A stretch of DNA of 64,000 nt from Mycobacterium sp. DL592 (GCF_011694515.1 NZ_CP050192.1:3544172-3608171); one strand, 5' to 3'; shown: positions 26,742 through 36,908, numbered from the stretch's first letter. Numbers and translations: made by a program. The notes: a model not told the origin generated them from the sequence alone.

Positions 26742-26770
26742 GAAAGCCCCGGCCATTGGCCGGGGCTTTC
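26742..26770 (-). terminator. strong intrinsic-type terminator after tRNA-Ala
   Basis: GAAAGCCCCGGCCA and TGGCCGGGGCTTTC make a perfect 14-bp stem with a one-base loop (26742-26770). On the minus strand it lies seven bases past the tRNA 3' end and is followed by TTGTTC, so it most likely ends tRNA transcription. The symmetric stem could also stop transcription from the other side. Confidence 0.8.
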
Positions 26771-26776
26771 TCGAAG

Positions 26777-26849
26777 TGGAGCTAAGGGGATTCGAACCCC
26801 TGACCCCCACACTGCCAGTGTGGTGCGCTACCAACTGCGCCATAGCCCC
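26777..26849 (-). tRNA. alaT: tRNA-Ala (anticodon GGC)
   Basis: A 73-nt cloverleaf on the minus strand. The acceptor stem GGGGCTA pairs with TAGCTCC (one G-T) with discriminator A. The anticodon arm CCACA-CTGGCAG-TGTGG gives anticodon GGC, and the T arm contains GGTTCGAATCC. The 3' CCA is not encoded, as usual in mycobacteria. A strong hairpin terminator follows directly. No integrase or duplicated attachment sequence was seen near it. Confidence 0.95.
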
Positions 26850-27013
26850 GTCGTGCCCATCGAAGTTACACCACCGGCACGTGCCCCTCAAAATCGCTGG
26901 TCAGAGCAGGCAAGAACCGGCGATACGCGTCGGGACCGCATCCAGACTGAACTCACGCATACCGCCCCTCGCACTTTTGATGCGTGCGTGCAATCTCGGC
27001 GCAGGACGCATCA

Positions 27014-28282
27014 CTACGGCAGCTCGCCGGCCGCCTCGGGACCCAGCGGACGGGCCGGTGTGTGCTCCAGCGGCGGGCTGTCGCGGGTTTCCGGCGCGAA
27101 TGCCCACCCGATGGACGCCAGCACCAGGATCGCCCCGCTCACCGCGAACGCCCAGCTGAACGACAGGTGCTGGGCGATTAGGCCGACACCCAGCGAGCCG
27201 ATGATCGACCCGAGGTCCGACATCATCTGGAATGTGGCCACCGCCGTCCCGCCGCGGGCCTTGCTGCCGATAATGTCAGCCACCGCGGCCTGCTGCGGCG
27301 AAGTGAACATACCGGTGGCCGCCCCGGCGATGACCGCCCCGGCCAGGAACACCGGCAGCGACGAGGACAACCCCACCACTGCCGTCGACACCCCGGCCAA
27401 CCCGAGCCCCACAATCAGCAGCGGCCGGCGCCCGGTGCGATCCGACAGCCGCCCCGAGGGAATCACGGCCGCCACGTTGCCGATCGCGAACGTCGCCAGC
27501 GCCGCGCCTGCCCACCCGGGCCCACGGTGGAACACCTCGGTGACGAACAGCGGCACCAGTGCGACCCGTAGCCCGAACGCCGACCAGCCGGTGGCCAGAT
27601 TCGACAGCAGCGCCGCCCGGTACGCCCGGTGCCGCAGCGCCACCCCGACCGTCACGGTCAGCTCGTCGGCAGGCGCCACGGCCGCCAGCGAGGAATGCCG
27701 CAGGCTGATGAACACCACCGCCGCCGCGACCAGCAGTGCGGCGCCGTAGATGACGAACGGCGCCGACAACCCCAGCCCCGCGGTCAGGCTGCCCACGACA
27801 GGTCCGGCGACCGACCCCACCAGAAACGCACTGGAGAACATGCCGGCCACCCGGCCGCGCGCATTGTGCGGGCTGATCCGGATCATCAAACCCAGCGCGG
27901 AGACGAAGAACATCGTCGATCCGACGCCGCCGAGCCCTCGGAATAGCAGCAGCTGCCAATAGGTGTGGGCGAACGCGCAGGCCGCCGTGGACAAGGCCAC
28001 GATCAGCAGGCCGCTGACATAGACGCGCCGCTCGCCCAGCTTCTGCACCAGCAGGCCGGAGGCCGGGGCGAAGATCAGCCGCATCACCGCGAAGGCGGTG
28101 ATGACGAACGTCGCCGCACTGAGGCTCACCCCGAAGTGGCGCGCGTACTGGGGCAGCACCGGCGCCACCACGCCGTAGCCCAAGGCGATGACCGCGTTGG
28201 ACGCGATCAGAACCCAGACCTCCCGAGGCAGACTGGCCTGCGCCTCTTCCGAGGGACAGTCACCCTCCGCGACGGAACTCAC
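27014..28282 (-). CDS. MFS transporter, drug-efflux-like
   Basis: A 422-residue major facilitator with twelve hydrophobic helices. The inter-helix 2/3 motif is QKLGERRVYVSG and the matching second-half motif GRLSDRTGRRPLLIVG; a proline/glycine-rich helix 5 (FLVGSVAGPVVGSL) is typical of DHA1-type antiporters. Substrate unknown; multidrug or metabolite export is the usual role. GTG 28282 is the start. It lies downstream of a hairpin that separates it from the secreted-protein gene on the same strand, so it probably has its own promoter. Confidence 0.88.
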   Translation of the reverse strand: MSSVAEGDCPSEEAQASLPREVWVLIASNAVIALGYGVVAPVLPQYARHFGVSLSAATFVITAFAVMRLIFAPASGLLVQKLGERRVYVSGLLIVALSTAACAFAHTYWQLLLFRGLGGVGSTMFFVSALGLMIRISPHNARGRVAGMFSSAFLVGSVAGPVVGSLTAGLGLSAPFVIYGAALLVAAAVVFISLRHSSLAAVAPADELTVTVGVALRHRAYRAALLSNLATGWSAFGLRVALVPLFVTEVFHRGPGWAGAALATFAIGNVAAVIPSGRLSDRTGRRPLLIVGLGLAGVSTAVVGLSSSLPVFLAGAVIAGAATGMFTSPQQAAVADIIGSKARGGTAVATFQMMSDLGSIIGSLGVGLIAQHLSFSWAFAVSGAILVLASIGWAFAPETRDSPPLEHTPARPLGPEAAGELP

Positions 28283-28321
28283 GAGAATGACTGTAATGAG
28301 TGGGGGTCATGCGCTGCGCTT

Positions 28322-28375
28322 GACCTGCACCGGCGCCGCGATTGCCCAGCCGCGGCCGCGAATCGGGTGCAGGTC
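28322..28375 (-). terminator. long hairpin between two minus-strand genes
   Basis: GACCTGCACC (28322-28331) pairs perfectly with GGTGCAGGTC (28366-28375). An inner CGATT/AATCG stem (28339-28343, 28361-28365) encloses a GC-rich loop with a CCGCGG palindrome. It lies 39 bases after the stop of the secreted protein gene and 40 bases before the MFS start, the right place for a U-tract-poor mycobacterial terminator, or alternatively a leader structure for the MFS gene. Confidence 0.55.
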
Positions 28376-28413
28376 GCCGATCACGGACTGAGGGCAGACC
28401 GCCGCGGTGCCTG

Positions 28414-29241
28414 CTACTTCGTACTGCGTGCTGATACCCCATTGGCCGTCGAATTGCGTGTCGCTGCTGCCGCTTTGGTGACGCGGGTGGAGGCTGGCTT
28501 CACAGCGGAGGCCCCACCGACGACCACGTGGTTGATGTTGAAGCCGGGGCCGACCTTGGAAATGTTTGCATGGGCTTCGTTGATCGAACCCGCCAAAGCC
28601 AGCGGACCACCGCCGGCGTCAACGGTGGTCGATGCGCCATTGATGGCGAAGGCGGCGTTCAATACGCCATCGTGCGATTGAACGACGTTGTCCGTCCCGC
28701 CAACATTCGCGGCGACGCTCATTACGCCGAACGCGTTCACCCGGTGGCTGATCACCGACGTCGCGTAGCCGAACAGGTTGACGGCGACGTCGCCGACCCC
28801 CTGAGCAAGGACTGACTGGTAGTGAGCGGGCCCGTCACCCGGGGTGATGCCGATTGAGACATTGAACAGTCCCCCCGTCTGAGAGTCGCCTGACCCGACC
28901 TGGGCGGCTACCTCGAAAACGCCGGCATCATTGGCTATCGCATTCGTTCCGAAGGCGGTACCGATGTCGAATGAACCGACTCCGGACCCTGCGCCGTTGC
29001 CGACTGCCAAGGCGACGCTGAAGTAACCGGCCGATGCCGTCGCACCCGGTCCGACGGCGATGGCCACCCCGAATAGCGTGCTGCTGCAGTCCGGTCCGGT
29101 ACTCAGGCCCCAGAACGAGGCACACGAAGCGTGGGCCGCTGGCGCCGACCCCAACCCGGCGGCGGCGAAAACCCCTGCGGTGACGGCGCCGATCGTGAGT
29201 GCGCTGGTGAACTTCGTCTTGGTGATGGTGTGAGTGCCCAC
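28414..29241 (-). CDS. secreted Gly/Ala-rich repeat protein
   Basis: A 275-residue exported protein. GTG start with AGGGAG; signal peptide about 1-38 ending AHA-SC. The mature region (about 55-220) consists of loose repeats of hydrophobic-x-hydrophobic units with Ala/Val-Gly ends (FGVAIAVGPGA; FSVALAVGNGAG; FEVAAQVGSGDS; FNVSIGITPGDG), the periodicity of a beta-helix or beta-solenoid. The tail is Ser/Thr/Ala-rich and basic. I know of similar unnamed secreted proteins in mycobacteria but no function. Two N-terminal cysteines (SCASF, DCSS) may pair. Confidence 0.7.
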   Translation of the reverse strand: MGTHTITKTKFTSALTIGAVTAGVFAAAGLGSAPAAHASCASFWGLSTGPDCSSTLFGVAIAVGPGATASAGYFSVALAVGNGAGSGVGSFDIGTAFGTNAIANDAGVFEVAAQVGSGDSQTGGLFNVSIGITPGDGPAHYQSVLAQGVGDVAVNLFGYATSVISHRVNAFGVMSVAANVGGTDNVVQSHDGVLNAAFAINGASTTVDAGGGPLALAGSINEAHANISKVGPGFNINHVVVGGASAVKPASTRVTKAAAATRNSTANGVSARSTK

Positions 29242-29416
29242 GGGTTCTCCCTACAACGGGGTCGTGGGCCAGAATTTACGCCTCCGCAGACATCGCAAAA
29301 CGAAGAACTGCGAACTGTTCACACCTTGACGAACGTGTGCCGTTTCTTTCCGAGCGTGTCCCTTCTGGAGTATTCCTGGAACGTAAGAGGCGGCAATACT
29401 TCAGCCGGGGTGGGCG

Positions 29417-29755
29417 ATGGCGATGTGCAGACGACTGACAGTGGTCGCGGTGTGGTGGATTGTCGCGCTGGCGGCCGCACCCGTGTGCACCGCCGAACCG
29501 GTGTGGCCGGTCGCCGGCGCCGAATCGGCCGCCAAGACGATCAAGGAACTCGAGGATCAGGGTTATACCGTCGCGATGAATCTGGTGGCCGGTGATCGCT
29601 CCGTCTCACTGTCGCGGTGCTCGGTAACCGCCATCAACAACCCGGACCGTTCGCCGGATCCCGCACCCACGACGTCGACGACCGTGTACGTCGACGTCTC
29701 ATGCCCATCGCATGACAGCGGGGATTGGGACCTTGGCATCGGCCTGGGCTTCTGA
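29417..29755 (+). CDS. small secreted protein, function unknown
   Basis: A 112-residue protein with signal peptide (about 1-26, cut near CTA-EP), a mature domain beginning AAKTIKELEDQGYTVAMNLV and containing two cysteines (LSRCSV, DVSCPS) likely to pair, and a terminal GIGLGF. The pattern matches small secreted hypothetical proteins common in mycobacteria. ATG 29417 and ATG 29423 are both possible. Convergent with the phosphoglucomutase gene, two bases apart. Confidence 0.65.
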   Translation: MAMCRRLTVVAVWWIVALAAAPVCTAEPVWPVAGAESAAKTIKELEDQGYTVAMNLVAGDRSVSLSRCSVTAINNPDRSPDPAPTTSTTVYVDVSCPSHDSGDWDLGIGLGF

Positions 29756-29757
29756 GG

Positions 29758-31392
<1,635 letters not shown>

Positions 31393-31460
31393 GGGACCCA
31401 ATTCTGCCCGCCACGGGCGATACTGGCTCGCGGATTCACTGACGGTTAAGGGGGTAGCCC

Positions 31461-31859
31461 TTGTTCGGCCATGACAACCGCGAATTGGCGGCCGTATTCG
31501 CCGGCGGCGCCATCGGAACCGCCGCGCGCGCCGCGCTGGCGACGCTGGCCGTCCCCGACCCCGCGCGCTGGCCGTGGCCGACCTTCGTCGTCAACATCAT
31601 CGGCGCGTTCCTGCTCGGCTACTTCACCACCCGTCTGCTCGAGCGGCTGCCGATGTCGAGCTACCGCCGCCCCTTGCTGGGCACCGGCCTGTGCGGCGGG
31701 TTGACGACGTTCTCCACCATGCAGGTCGAGACGGTGCGGATGATCGAACACCACCACTACGGCCTGGCGGTCGGCTACACGGTAGCCAGCATCGCCGCGG
31801 GACTGGTGGCGGTCTACGTGGCGACGGCGATGGTGCGCCGGGTCAGGATCCGCGCGTGA
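31461..31859 (+). CDS. crcB1: fluoride channel subunit CrcB/Fluc, copy 1
   Basis: A 132-residue small membrane protein of the Fluc family, which exports fluoride as a dual-topology dimer. Four helices; signature segments [27 protein letters not shown] and [15 protein letters not shown], the last with the Phe-box and Na-site region. TTG 31461 with AAGGGGG upstream is the start; no ATG is available. Two adjacent copies usually form an obligate heterodimer. It overlaps the second crcB by GTGA. I looked for a fluoride riboswitch in the 60-base leader and did not find a convincing one. Confidence 0.9.
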   Translation: MFGHDNRELAAVFAGGAIGTAARAALATLAVPDPARWPWPTFVVNIIGAFLLGYFTTRLLERLPMSSYRRPLLGTGLCGGLTTFSTMQVETVRMIEHHHYGLAVGYTVASIAAGLVAVYVATAMVRRVRIRA

Positions 31860-32221
31860 ACGTGGCGGTGTGGGCCGGTGTGCTGGTCATCGGGGGCCTG
31901 GGGTCGGTGGCCCGGTTCATGGTCGACCGTGCGGTGGCCCGCCGGGCCGCCAGGTCGTTTCCGTTCGGCACGCTGACCGTCAACATCTCCGGGGCGGTGC
32001 TGCTCGGTTTCATCACCGGGCTGACCCTGAGTCACCAGGCCGCCCTGCTGGCTGGCACCGCGTTCGTCGGCGCCTACACCACCTTCTCCACCTGGATGCT
32101 GGAAACCCAACGCCTCACCGAGGAACGCCAGATCAAGCCGGCCATCGCCAACCTGGTGGTCAGCGTGGCGCTCGGCCTGCCCGCCGCGATGCTCGGCCAG
32201 TGGATAGCGAGCCTGATATGA
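31856..32221 (+). CDS. crcB2: fluoride channel subunit CrcB/Fluc, copy 2
   Basis: A 121-residue partner of crcB1, with [29 protein letters not shown] and [16 protein letters not shown] start overlapping the first copy and ATGA overlap with the DUF190 gene, so all three are translationally coupled. With two consecutive paralogues a heterodimeric channel with fixed opposite orientations is expected. Confidence 0.9.
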   Translation: MNVAVWAGVLVIGGLGSVARFMVDRAVARRAARSFPFGTLTVNISGAVLLGFITGLTLSHQAALLAGTAFVGAYTTFSTWMLETQRLTEERQIKPAIANLVVSVALGLPAAMLGQWIASLI

Positions 32222-33291
32222 GCGACACCTACCTCAAGTTGACCACCTACTTCGGGGAACGCCAGCGCGCCGGGTCACGCTTCCTGGCCGAAGCAATCCT
32301 CGACACCTACGCCGAGCACGAGGTCGCCGCCAGCGTGCTGCTGCGCGGCATCGCCAGCTTCGGGCCGCGCCACATCATCCGAAGCGACCAGTCGTTGACG
32401 CTGTCGGAGGATCCGCCGGTCGCTATCGCCGCCGTCGACTCCGAAGCAGTGATCGGTGCGCTGGTGAGCGACGTCGTGGCGATGACCCCGCGCGGCCTGA
32501 TCACCCTGGAACGGGCCCGGCTGCTGGACAAAGATCTCGCGGGTGCTCCGCTGCCCGACGGTGATGCCGTCAAACTCACCCTCTACGTCGGCCGCAGGCG
32601 GCGGGTGAACGGCCTGCCTGCCTACTACGCGGTGTGCGACCTTCTGCACCGCCACGGATTCGCCGGCGCATCGGTGTTCCTCGGCGTCGACGGCACCGTG
32701 CACGGGCAGCGGCGCCGCGCCCACTTCTTCAGCCGCAACACCGACGTTCCGGTGATGATCATCGCCGTCGGCACCTCCGCCCAGGTGCAGCAGGTCCTGC
32801 CCGGCCTGGAGGCAGTGCTCTACCAGCCGCTGGTTACCGTCGAGCGCGTCCAGGTGTGCAAACGCGACGGACAGTTGCTCGCCCGGCCGCCGGCCTTACC
32901 TGCCGTCGACGCCCATGGCCGCGAGCTGCGCCAGAAGCTGATGATCTACACCTCCGAATCGACCCACTACGACGGCGCACCCGTCCACCGCGCCCTGGTG
33001 CGCAAGCTGTGGGAGTCCGAAACCGTCAGCGGCGCAACGGTATTACGCGGCATCTGGGGCTTTCACGGCGACCACAAGCCGCACGGCGACAAGCTGATCC
33101 AGTACGGCCGCCAGGTGCCGGTGACCACCATCGTCGTCGACACCCCCGAGGTGATCGCCGGGTGTTTCGACCTGATCAACGAGGTGACGGGCAGCCACGG
33201 CCTGGTCACCAGCGAGATGGTGCCCGCGTTGCTGATGCTCGACGGCGACCGGCGCAGCGGCGCCACCGACCTGGCCGACTATCGCTACTAG
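32218..33291 (+). CDS. tandem DUF190 (PII/CutA-like) protein in the crcB operon
   Basis: A 357-residue soluble protein. The DUF190 pattern occurs at about residues 1-100 (LKLTTYFGERQRAGSRFLAE, then VLLRGIASFGP), at about 115-220 (KLTLYVGRRRRVNGLPAYYA, then GASVFLGVDGTVHG) and at about 235-345 (KLMIYTSESTHYDGAPVHRA, then GATVLRGIWGFHGDH). So three fused copies are visible, whereas the family is normally a single ~110-residue domain. DUF190 folds resemble PII trimer subunits, so one chain may imitate a trimer. Overlap with crcB2 suggests a role in regulating fluoride export. Confidence 0.85.
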   Translation: MSDTYLKLTTYFGERQRAGSRFLAEAILDTYAEHEVAASVLLRGIASFGPRHIIRSDQSLTLSEDPPVAIAAVDSEAVIGALVSDVVAMTPRGLITLERARLLDKDLAGAPLPDGDAVKLTLYVGRRRRVNGLPAYYAVCDLLHRHGFAGASVFLGVDGTVHGQRRRAHFFSRNTDVPVMIIAVGTSAQVQQVLPGLEAVLYQPLVTVERVQVCKRDGQLLARPPALPAVDAHGRELRQKLMIYTSESTHYDGAPVHRALVRKLWESETVSGATVLRGIWGFHGDHKPHGDKLIQYGRQVPVTTIVVDTPEVIAGCFDLINEVTGSHGLVTSEMVPALLMLDGDRRSGATDLADYRY

Positions 33292-33620
33292 CTGTCGGCG
33301 AGCACGGTCAGCAGGATCGCCGAGTCGTCCACGGCGTGCAGTCCGTGCCGCTCGCGCGGGACCACCAGCAGGTCGCCAGGCAAGCCATCCCAGCTGTCGT
33401 CGGCGGTAGCCACCTGGACGTGACCGCGCAGCACCTGCAGGGTGGTCTCCCCCGGACTCTGGTGCTCGCTGAGGTCGCGACCGGCGGCCAACGCGATGAG
33501 GGTCTGTCGAAGCTGATGGTCGTGGCCGCCGTGCACGGTATGGGCCGAGCGGCCGCTGTTCGACGACCGGGCCGCGTCGAGGTGCTCGTCGGCGAGTTGG
33601 GACAGGGATACGAACTCCAT
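33288..33620 (-). CDS. cupin-domain protein
   Basis: A 110-residue single-domain cupin: motif 1 region GRDLSEHQSPGETTLQVLRG, motif 2 region GDLLVVPRERHGLHAVDD. These residues (H, E, H) could bind a metal ion; enzyme activity or ligand is unknown. GGAGG six bases before ATG. Its stop overlaps the end of the convergent DUF190 gene by four bases. It is the last gene of a probable LLM-membrane protein-cupin transcription unit. Confidence 0.8.
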   Translation of the reverse strand: MEFVSLSQLADEHLDAARSSNSGRSAHTVHGGHDHQLRQTLIALAAGRDLSEHQSPGETTLQVLRGHVQVATADDSWDGLPGDLLVVPRERHGLHAVDDSAILLTVLADS

Positions 33621-33636
33621 GACTACCTCCGTAATC

Positions 33637-34071
33637 TCACGCGGCCAGCAGCAGGATGCCGGTGACCAGCAGTGCCACTACTTTGACGACTTCGAACCCG
33701 ACGTAGACGAAGTGCGCGTGCGAGCGGCCCGCTTCGGCTTGGCTGGGCTCGGCCAGCACGGCCTCAGAACGTTTGGTCAGCGCGGGCCGCACCCCGATCA
33801 ACTGGATCAGCAGGGCGCCGATGGCCGCCAGGGCCGCCGCGATGACGCCAACGTCAGGCTTGCCGGCCACGAGCGCCGCCACGACGAGGATCGCGAACGC
33901 GATCTCACAGGCGTTGAGCGCGCGGAAGACCAGCCGCCCGATTCCCAGGCCGAGCACAATCGTGACGCCGGGAGCCCGGAACTTCAGCGGCGCCTCCAGG
34001 AACGAGATCGCCAGCACCATGCCCAGCCAGACGAAGACCACTGCCACCGTGACGGCGACCCAGGTGTCCAC
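33637..34071 (-). CDS. four-helix membrane protein, TMEM205/DUF4149-like
   Basis: A 144-residue protein with four hydrophobic helices (about 5-25, 40-62, 70-92, 122-142) and a conserved-looking SHAHFVYVGFEVVKV segment before the last helix. This resembles the DUF4149/TMEM205 group, but the match is from memory and not certain. GTG 34071 lies nine bases after the LLM gene stop and the gene is 16 bases upstream of the cupin, so the three are likely one operon. Confidence 0.6.
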   Translation of the reverse strand: MDTWVAVTVAVVFVWLGMVLAISFLEAPLKFRAPGVTIVLGLGIGRLVFRALNACEIAFAILVVAALVAGKPDVGVIAAALAAIGALLIQLIGVRPALTKRSEAVLAEPSQAEAGRSHAHFVYVGFEVVKVVALLVTGILLLAA

Positions 34072-34080
34072 GACTGCCCC

Positions 34081-34941
34081 TCACTGCCACTCTGCGGCGA
34101 GACCCTCGACCCATTCTGCGGCCTGCGCCGCATTCTCCGGCGGGGAGGCCACCAGAACCAGTTCGTCGACCCCCAACTCTGCCAGGCGAGCCGCGTCCGA
34201 CGGGTGCGGTTCGACCAAGGCGACGGCGATCCGCAGGTCAGCCATGTCGCGGCCGGCCTCGTCGCACAACCTCTTCAGGGTGGCCAGCTTGTCGGCGACC
34301 TCGTCGGGGTCGGCAAGGTTGAAGCCGTACCAGCCGTCGCCCCACTGCGCGACCCGGCGCAGGGCGGGTTCACTGTTGCCGCCGAGCAGGATCGGGATGC
34401 AACGGTTGTGCACCGGTTTGGGGTTGACCCGGATCGCCGAGAAGGTGGTGAATTCTCCTGCGTGGGAAGCGATGTCGTCGTGCCACAGGGTTCGCATGGC
34501 CGCCACGTAGTCGGCGGTGCGGGCTGCGCGGCGCTCGAACGGGACCCCGAGGGCGTCGAATTCCTCACGGGACCAACCGATTCCGACACCGAGTGCGAAT
34601 CGCCCGCCGCTCAGCTTGTCCAGGCTGGCGGCCTGCTTGGCGATGATCACCGGGTTGTGTTCGGGCAGCAGGAGCACCCCGGTCGCAAGACCGATAGTGC
34701 TCGTTGCCGCCGCGGCGAACGACAGCCCGATCATCGGATCGATCCAGTCCGCGACCGCGGGCACCGCGATCTGGCCGTCATCGGCATACGGATACCACGA
34801 TGCCGACTCGTCGACCATCACCACATGTTCGCCGGACCACAACGTGGCGAAGCCGTGGCGCTCGGCGGCGCGGGCAACCGCTTCGATGACGGCCCGCTCT
34901 GAACCGGAGCCGATCCCCAGCGCGTGCAAGCCAACTCGCAT
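34081..34941 (-). CDS. LLM-class F420-dependent oxidoreductase
   Basis: A 286-residue luciferase-like monooxygenase fold enzyme (TIM barrel) of the kind that uses coenzyme F420 in mycobacteria. Recognisable are FATLWSGEHVVMVDESASWYP, the strand-helix GLATGVLLLPEHNPVIIAKQ, LDKLSGGRFALGVGIGWSREEF and PILLGGNSEPALRRVAQWGDG. Substrate unknown. Starts at 34953, 34950 (both ATG) and 34941 are possible; none has a good ribosome binding site and 34941 fits the family best. It heads the probable operon with the membrane protein and cupin. Confidence 0.88.
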   Translation of the reverse strand: MRVGLHALGIGSGSERAVIEAVARAAERHGFATLWSGEHVVMVDESASWYPYADDGQIAVPAVADWIDPMIGLSFAAAATSTIGLATGVLLLPEHNPVIIAKQAASLDKLSGGRFALGVGIGWSREEFDALGVPFERRAARTADYVAAMRTLWHDDIASHAGEFTTFSAIRVNPKPVHNRCIPILLGGNSEPALRRVAQWGDGWYGFNLADPDEVADKLATLKRLCDEAGRDMADLRIAVALVEPHPSDAARLAELGVDELVLVASPPENAAQAAEWVEGLAAEWQ

Positions 34942-35031
34942 GTCCGGCATCATCGCACGGGCATGACGGGCACGACCCGCCTTGCGAAGTTCTGCTGTAC
35001 CTGCCCGGGCTGGTCGGGTAGACACGGCGGT

Positions 35032-35541
35032 ATGCGACAGGTGGTGAGGGGCGCGCTGGGCGGTGCGGCCCTGTCCGTGGTGGCGGCGTGCGGCGGCAGT
35101 CCGTACACCACGGCAACCCTGACCACGACGTCGTCGAGCACCCCGACCCCGGCTGCGACGCCGACCACGACCGTCGCTGCCGCCCCGGGACCGGCGACGC
35201 GCACCGTCCGGTGGGTCGACCTGCACCCCGGTGACTGTCTGGCCGAACCGCCGCCGACGGATCCCGCGGTGGTGATGGTCACCGTCGTCGACTGCTCCGG
35301 CCCACACCAGGCCGAGACGTTTCTGCGGGCACCGATACCGGTCAACGCCGCGCTGACCGACGTCGGCAATCAGCAGTGCGCGGCCGGCCTGGCGGCCTAC
35401 GCCGGGGGCGCGCCGTACACGATCAGCTATCTCATCGACTCCGAGCAGGACCGCACCTCTAACAACCCGTACCCGAGCACGGTGATCTGCCTGCTGCAGG
35501 ACTCCGACGGCCGGCCACTGACCGGGTCGGCGCGGCACTGA
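35032..35541 (+). CDS. lipoprotein with septum-formation-type domain
   Basis: A 169-residue exported protein. ATG 35032, signal peptide with lipobox-like VVAAC (Cys20), a Thr/Pro-rich linker (about 28-60) and a compact domain (about 60-160) beginning WVDLHPGDCLAEPP and continuing VVDCSGPHQAETF, QQCAAGLAAY and STVICLLQ. The four cysteines of this domain are typical of the actinobacterial septum-formation-related family. Likely anchored outside the membrane; precise role unproven. Confidence 0.75.
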   Translation: MRQVVRGALGGAALSVVAACGGSPYTTATLTTTSSSTPTPAATPTTTVAAAPGPATRTVRWVDLHPGDCLAEPPPTDPAVVMVTVVDCSGPHQAETFLRAPIPVNAALTDVGNQQCAAGLAAYAGGAPYTISYLIDSEQDRTSNNPYPSTVICLLQDSDGRPLTGSARH

Positions 35542-35603
35542 GCCGACGTTGTCGGTGCCCGCAGTTACGGTGGCTGCCCCAGGGGCAAGAGGAGGCGGAC
35601 ACG

Positions 35604-36005
35604 ATGGCCGAAGTATTCGAAGCGACGTGGTTCTTCCTGCCGGGTATCCCGCCGTATGCGGTCTGCGACGACCTGCAGGCACTCGCGGAGTGGGCACGTC
35701 AGCACGTCCCGCGCCAGGGAAAACGGGCCCGTCCCCTGCTCGTCGGAAATGACAAGAGGCTGTGGTTCCTGCAGGCGGACGGCAGCCTGTCCGAGGTGTC
35801 GCGCACCCGGAAATCGTGGCGCTTCCCCAGTCCCAGTGACGCCTACTGGCGGGCGCGGGAGGGCACCGACGCGTGGAATCAGCGCCCGCACAGGCCACAC
35901 TCACCGGAACGCAAGAAGCACATCCCGATCCGGGTCAGCACACTGAGCGCCGCCGAGCACGGCTATCTGGAGTGGCTGGAGCACAACTGGCAGTCCGTGG
36001 AGTGA
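35604..36005 (+). CDS. conserved-type hypothetical protein
   Basis: A 133-residue soluble protein, basic and aromatic-rich (EATWFFLPGIPPYAVCDDLQ; KRLWFLQADGSLSE; EYLEWLEHNWQ-like tail). GC-rich codon use is normal for this genome and an AGAGGAGG site lies about 13 bases upstream of ATG 35604. No membrane segment or signal peptide. I do not recognise a family, and the neighbours do not suggest a role. Confidence 0.6.
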   Translation: MAEVFEATWFFLPGIPPYAVCDDLQALAEWARQHVPRQGKRARPLLVGNDKRLWFLQADGSLSEVSRTRKSWRFPSPSDAYWRAREGTDAWNQRPHRPHSPERKKHIPIRVSTLSAAEHGYLEWLEHNWQSVE

Positions 36006-36065
36006 CACTCGTTACTACATAGAAGATGCTGTCGTCCAAGGGCTTTCGCCGAGTACGGGGACGGC

Positions 36066-36908
36066 TCAGGCCTGTGAGGCGAAGAACTGACCGGTGGCCG
36101 CGGAGGCGTCGACGCCCGCGTTCATCGGCCAGGTGTGCCCGGCGCCGTTGACGCTGACGAACTCCACCTGGGTGCCGCCAGCACAACCGGTCGCGGTGAA
36201 TCCGGCAGGGTTCGGTGCGGGTGTACTCGGGCATTGGTCCAGGGCGCGCCACCGCTCTGCCATCTCCGGTGCGCTCACGATCTCGCTGGGCCCGCCGCGC
36301 CCCACCATGGGTCCGCCGGCGAAGGGAACCACCTGGTCGGCGGTGCCGTGAATGGCCAGTACCGAGACCGGCTTGGACGGGTTGCACGCCACTCCGACGC
36401 CCAGCGTCCCGGCCACCGGCGCGACCGCCGACACGAGGTCGGCGCGGTCACACGCCAGCCGGTTGGCCATGAAGGCGCCTGCGGACATCCCGGTGACGAA
36501 AACGCGGCCGGGCGGAATGCCGAAATCGTGGGTGAGCTGGCCGATCAGCGCGGCGAGGAAGCCGACGTCGTCGACCCCCTCCCGGTCGGGCACCGAGGCG
36601 CCGCGCCCGTCGGCCCAGCTCATGTCGATGCCGTCAGGGTAGGCAACGACGAACCCGTAGCGGTCGGCGACGGCGTTGTAGTTGGTGACCCCGGCCTGGA
36701 TGGCGCCGTTCTGCCCGGCGCCGTGCAGGTTGATGACCAAGCCCGAGGGTTGCTGGAGGCCCGGGGGGACGTGCAGGACGTAGGTGCGCTGCAGGCCGCC
36801 GAAGGTCAGTGCGCCGGGCGGATCACCAGGGGTGGCCGAGGCGGGTGCAGCCGTGAGTGCGGCGACAACGATGAGGCCGGCAACGAATGCCGTCGTCCGC
36901 GTGATCAC
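36066..36908 (-). CDS. secreted PHB-depolymerase-type esterase
   Basis: A 280-residue alpha/beta hydrolase with signal peptide (about 1-25, cut near ASA-TP). Domain features: oxyanion loop LVINLHGAGQNG, nucleophile elbow VTGMSAGAFMANRLAC (Ser in GMSAG), VLAIHGTADQVVPF for the acid region and GAGHTWP with the catalytic His. This resembles the LpqC/poly(3-hydroxybutyrate) depolymerase esterases, which release hydroxycinnamoyl or polyester units. GTG 36908 starts the signal peptide. Monocistronic. Confidence 0.85.
   Translation of the reverse strand: MITRTTAFVAGLIVVAALTAAPASATPGDPPGALTFGGLQRTYVLHVPPGLQQPSGLVINLHGAGQNGAIQAGVTNYNAVADRYGFVVAYPDGIDMSWADGRGASVPDREGVDDVGFLAALIGQLTHDFGIPPGRVFVTGMSAGAFMANRLACDRADLVSAVAPVAGTLGVGVACNPSKPVSVLAIHGTADQVVPFAGGPMVGRGGPSEIVSAPEMAERWRALDQCPSTPAPNPAGFTATGCAGGTQVEFVSVNGAGHTWPMNAGVDASAATGQFFASQA

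Noticed and set aside
26777-26849. tRNA-Ala as a phage or island attachment site
   Set aside because: No integrase, no repeated tRNA 3' end and no change in gene style was seen within the window.
31393-31460. Possible fluoride riboswitch before crcB1
   Set aside because: GGGCGATACTGGC resembles the start of the crcB motif, but the required closing stem and pseudoknot partner are missing in this short leader.
34942-35904. Long upstream extension of the LLM oxidoreductase frame
   Set aside because: The extension runs antisense through the lipoprotein and hypothetical genes and shows no LLM homology before MRVGLHALG.
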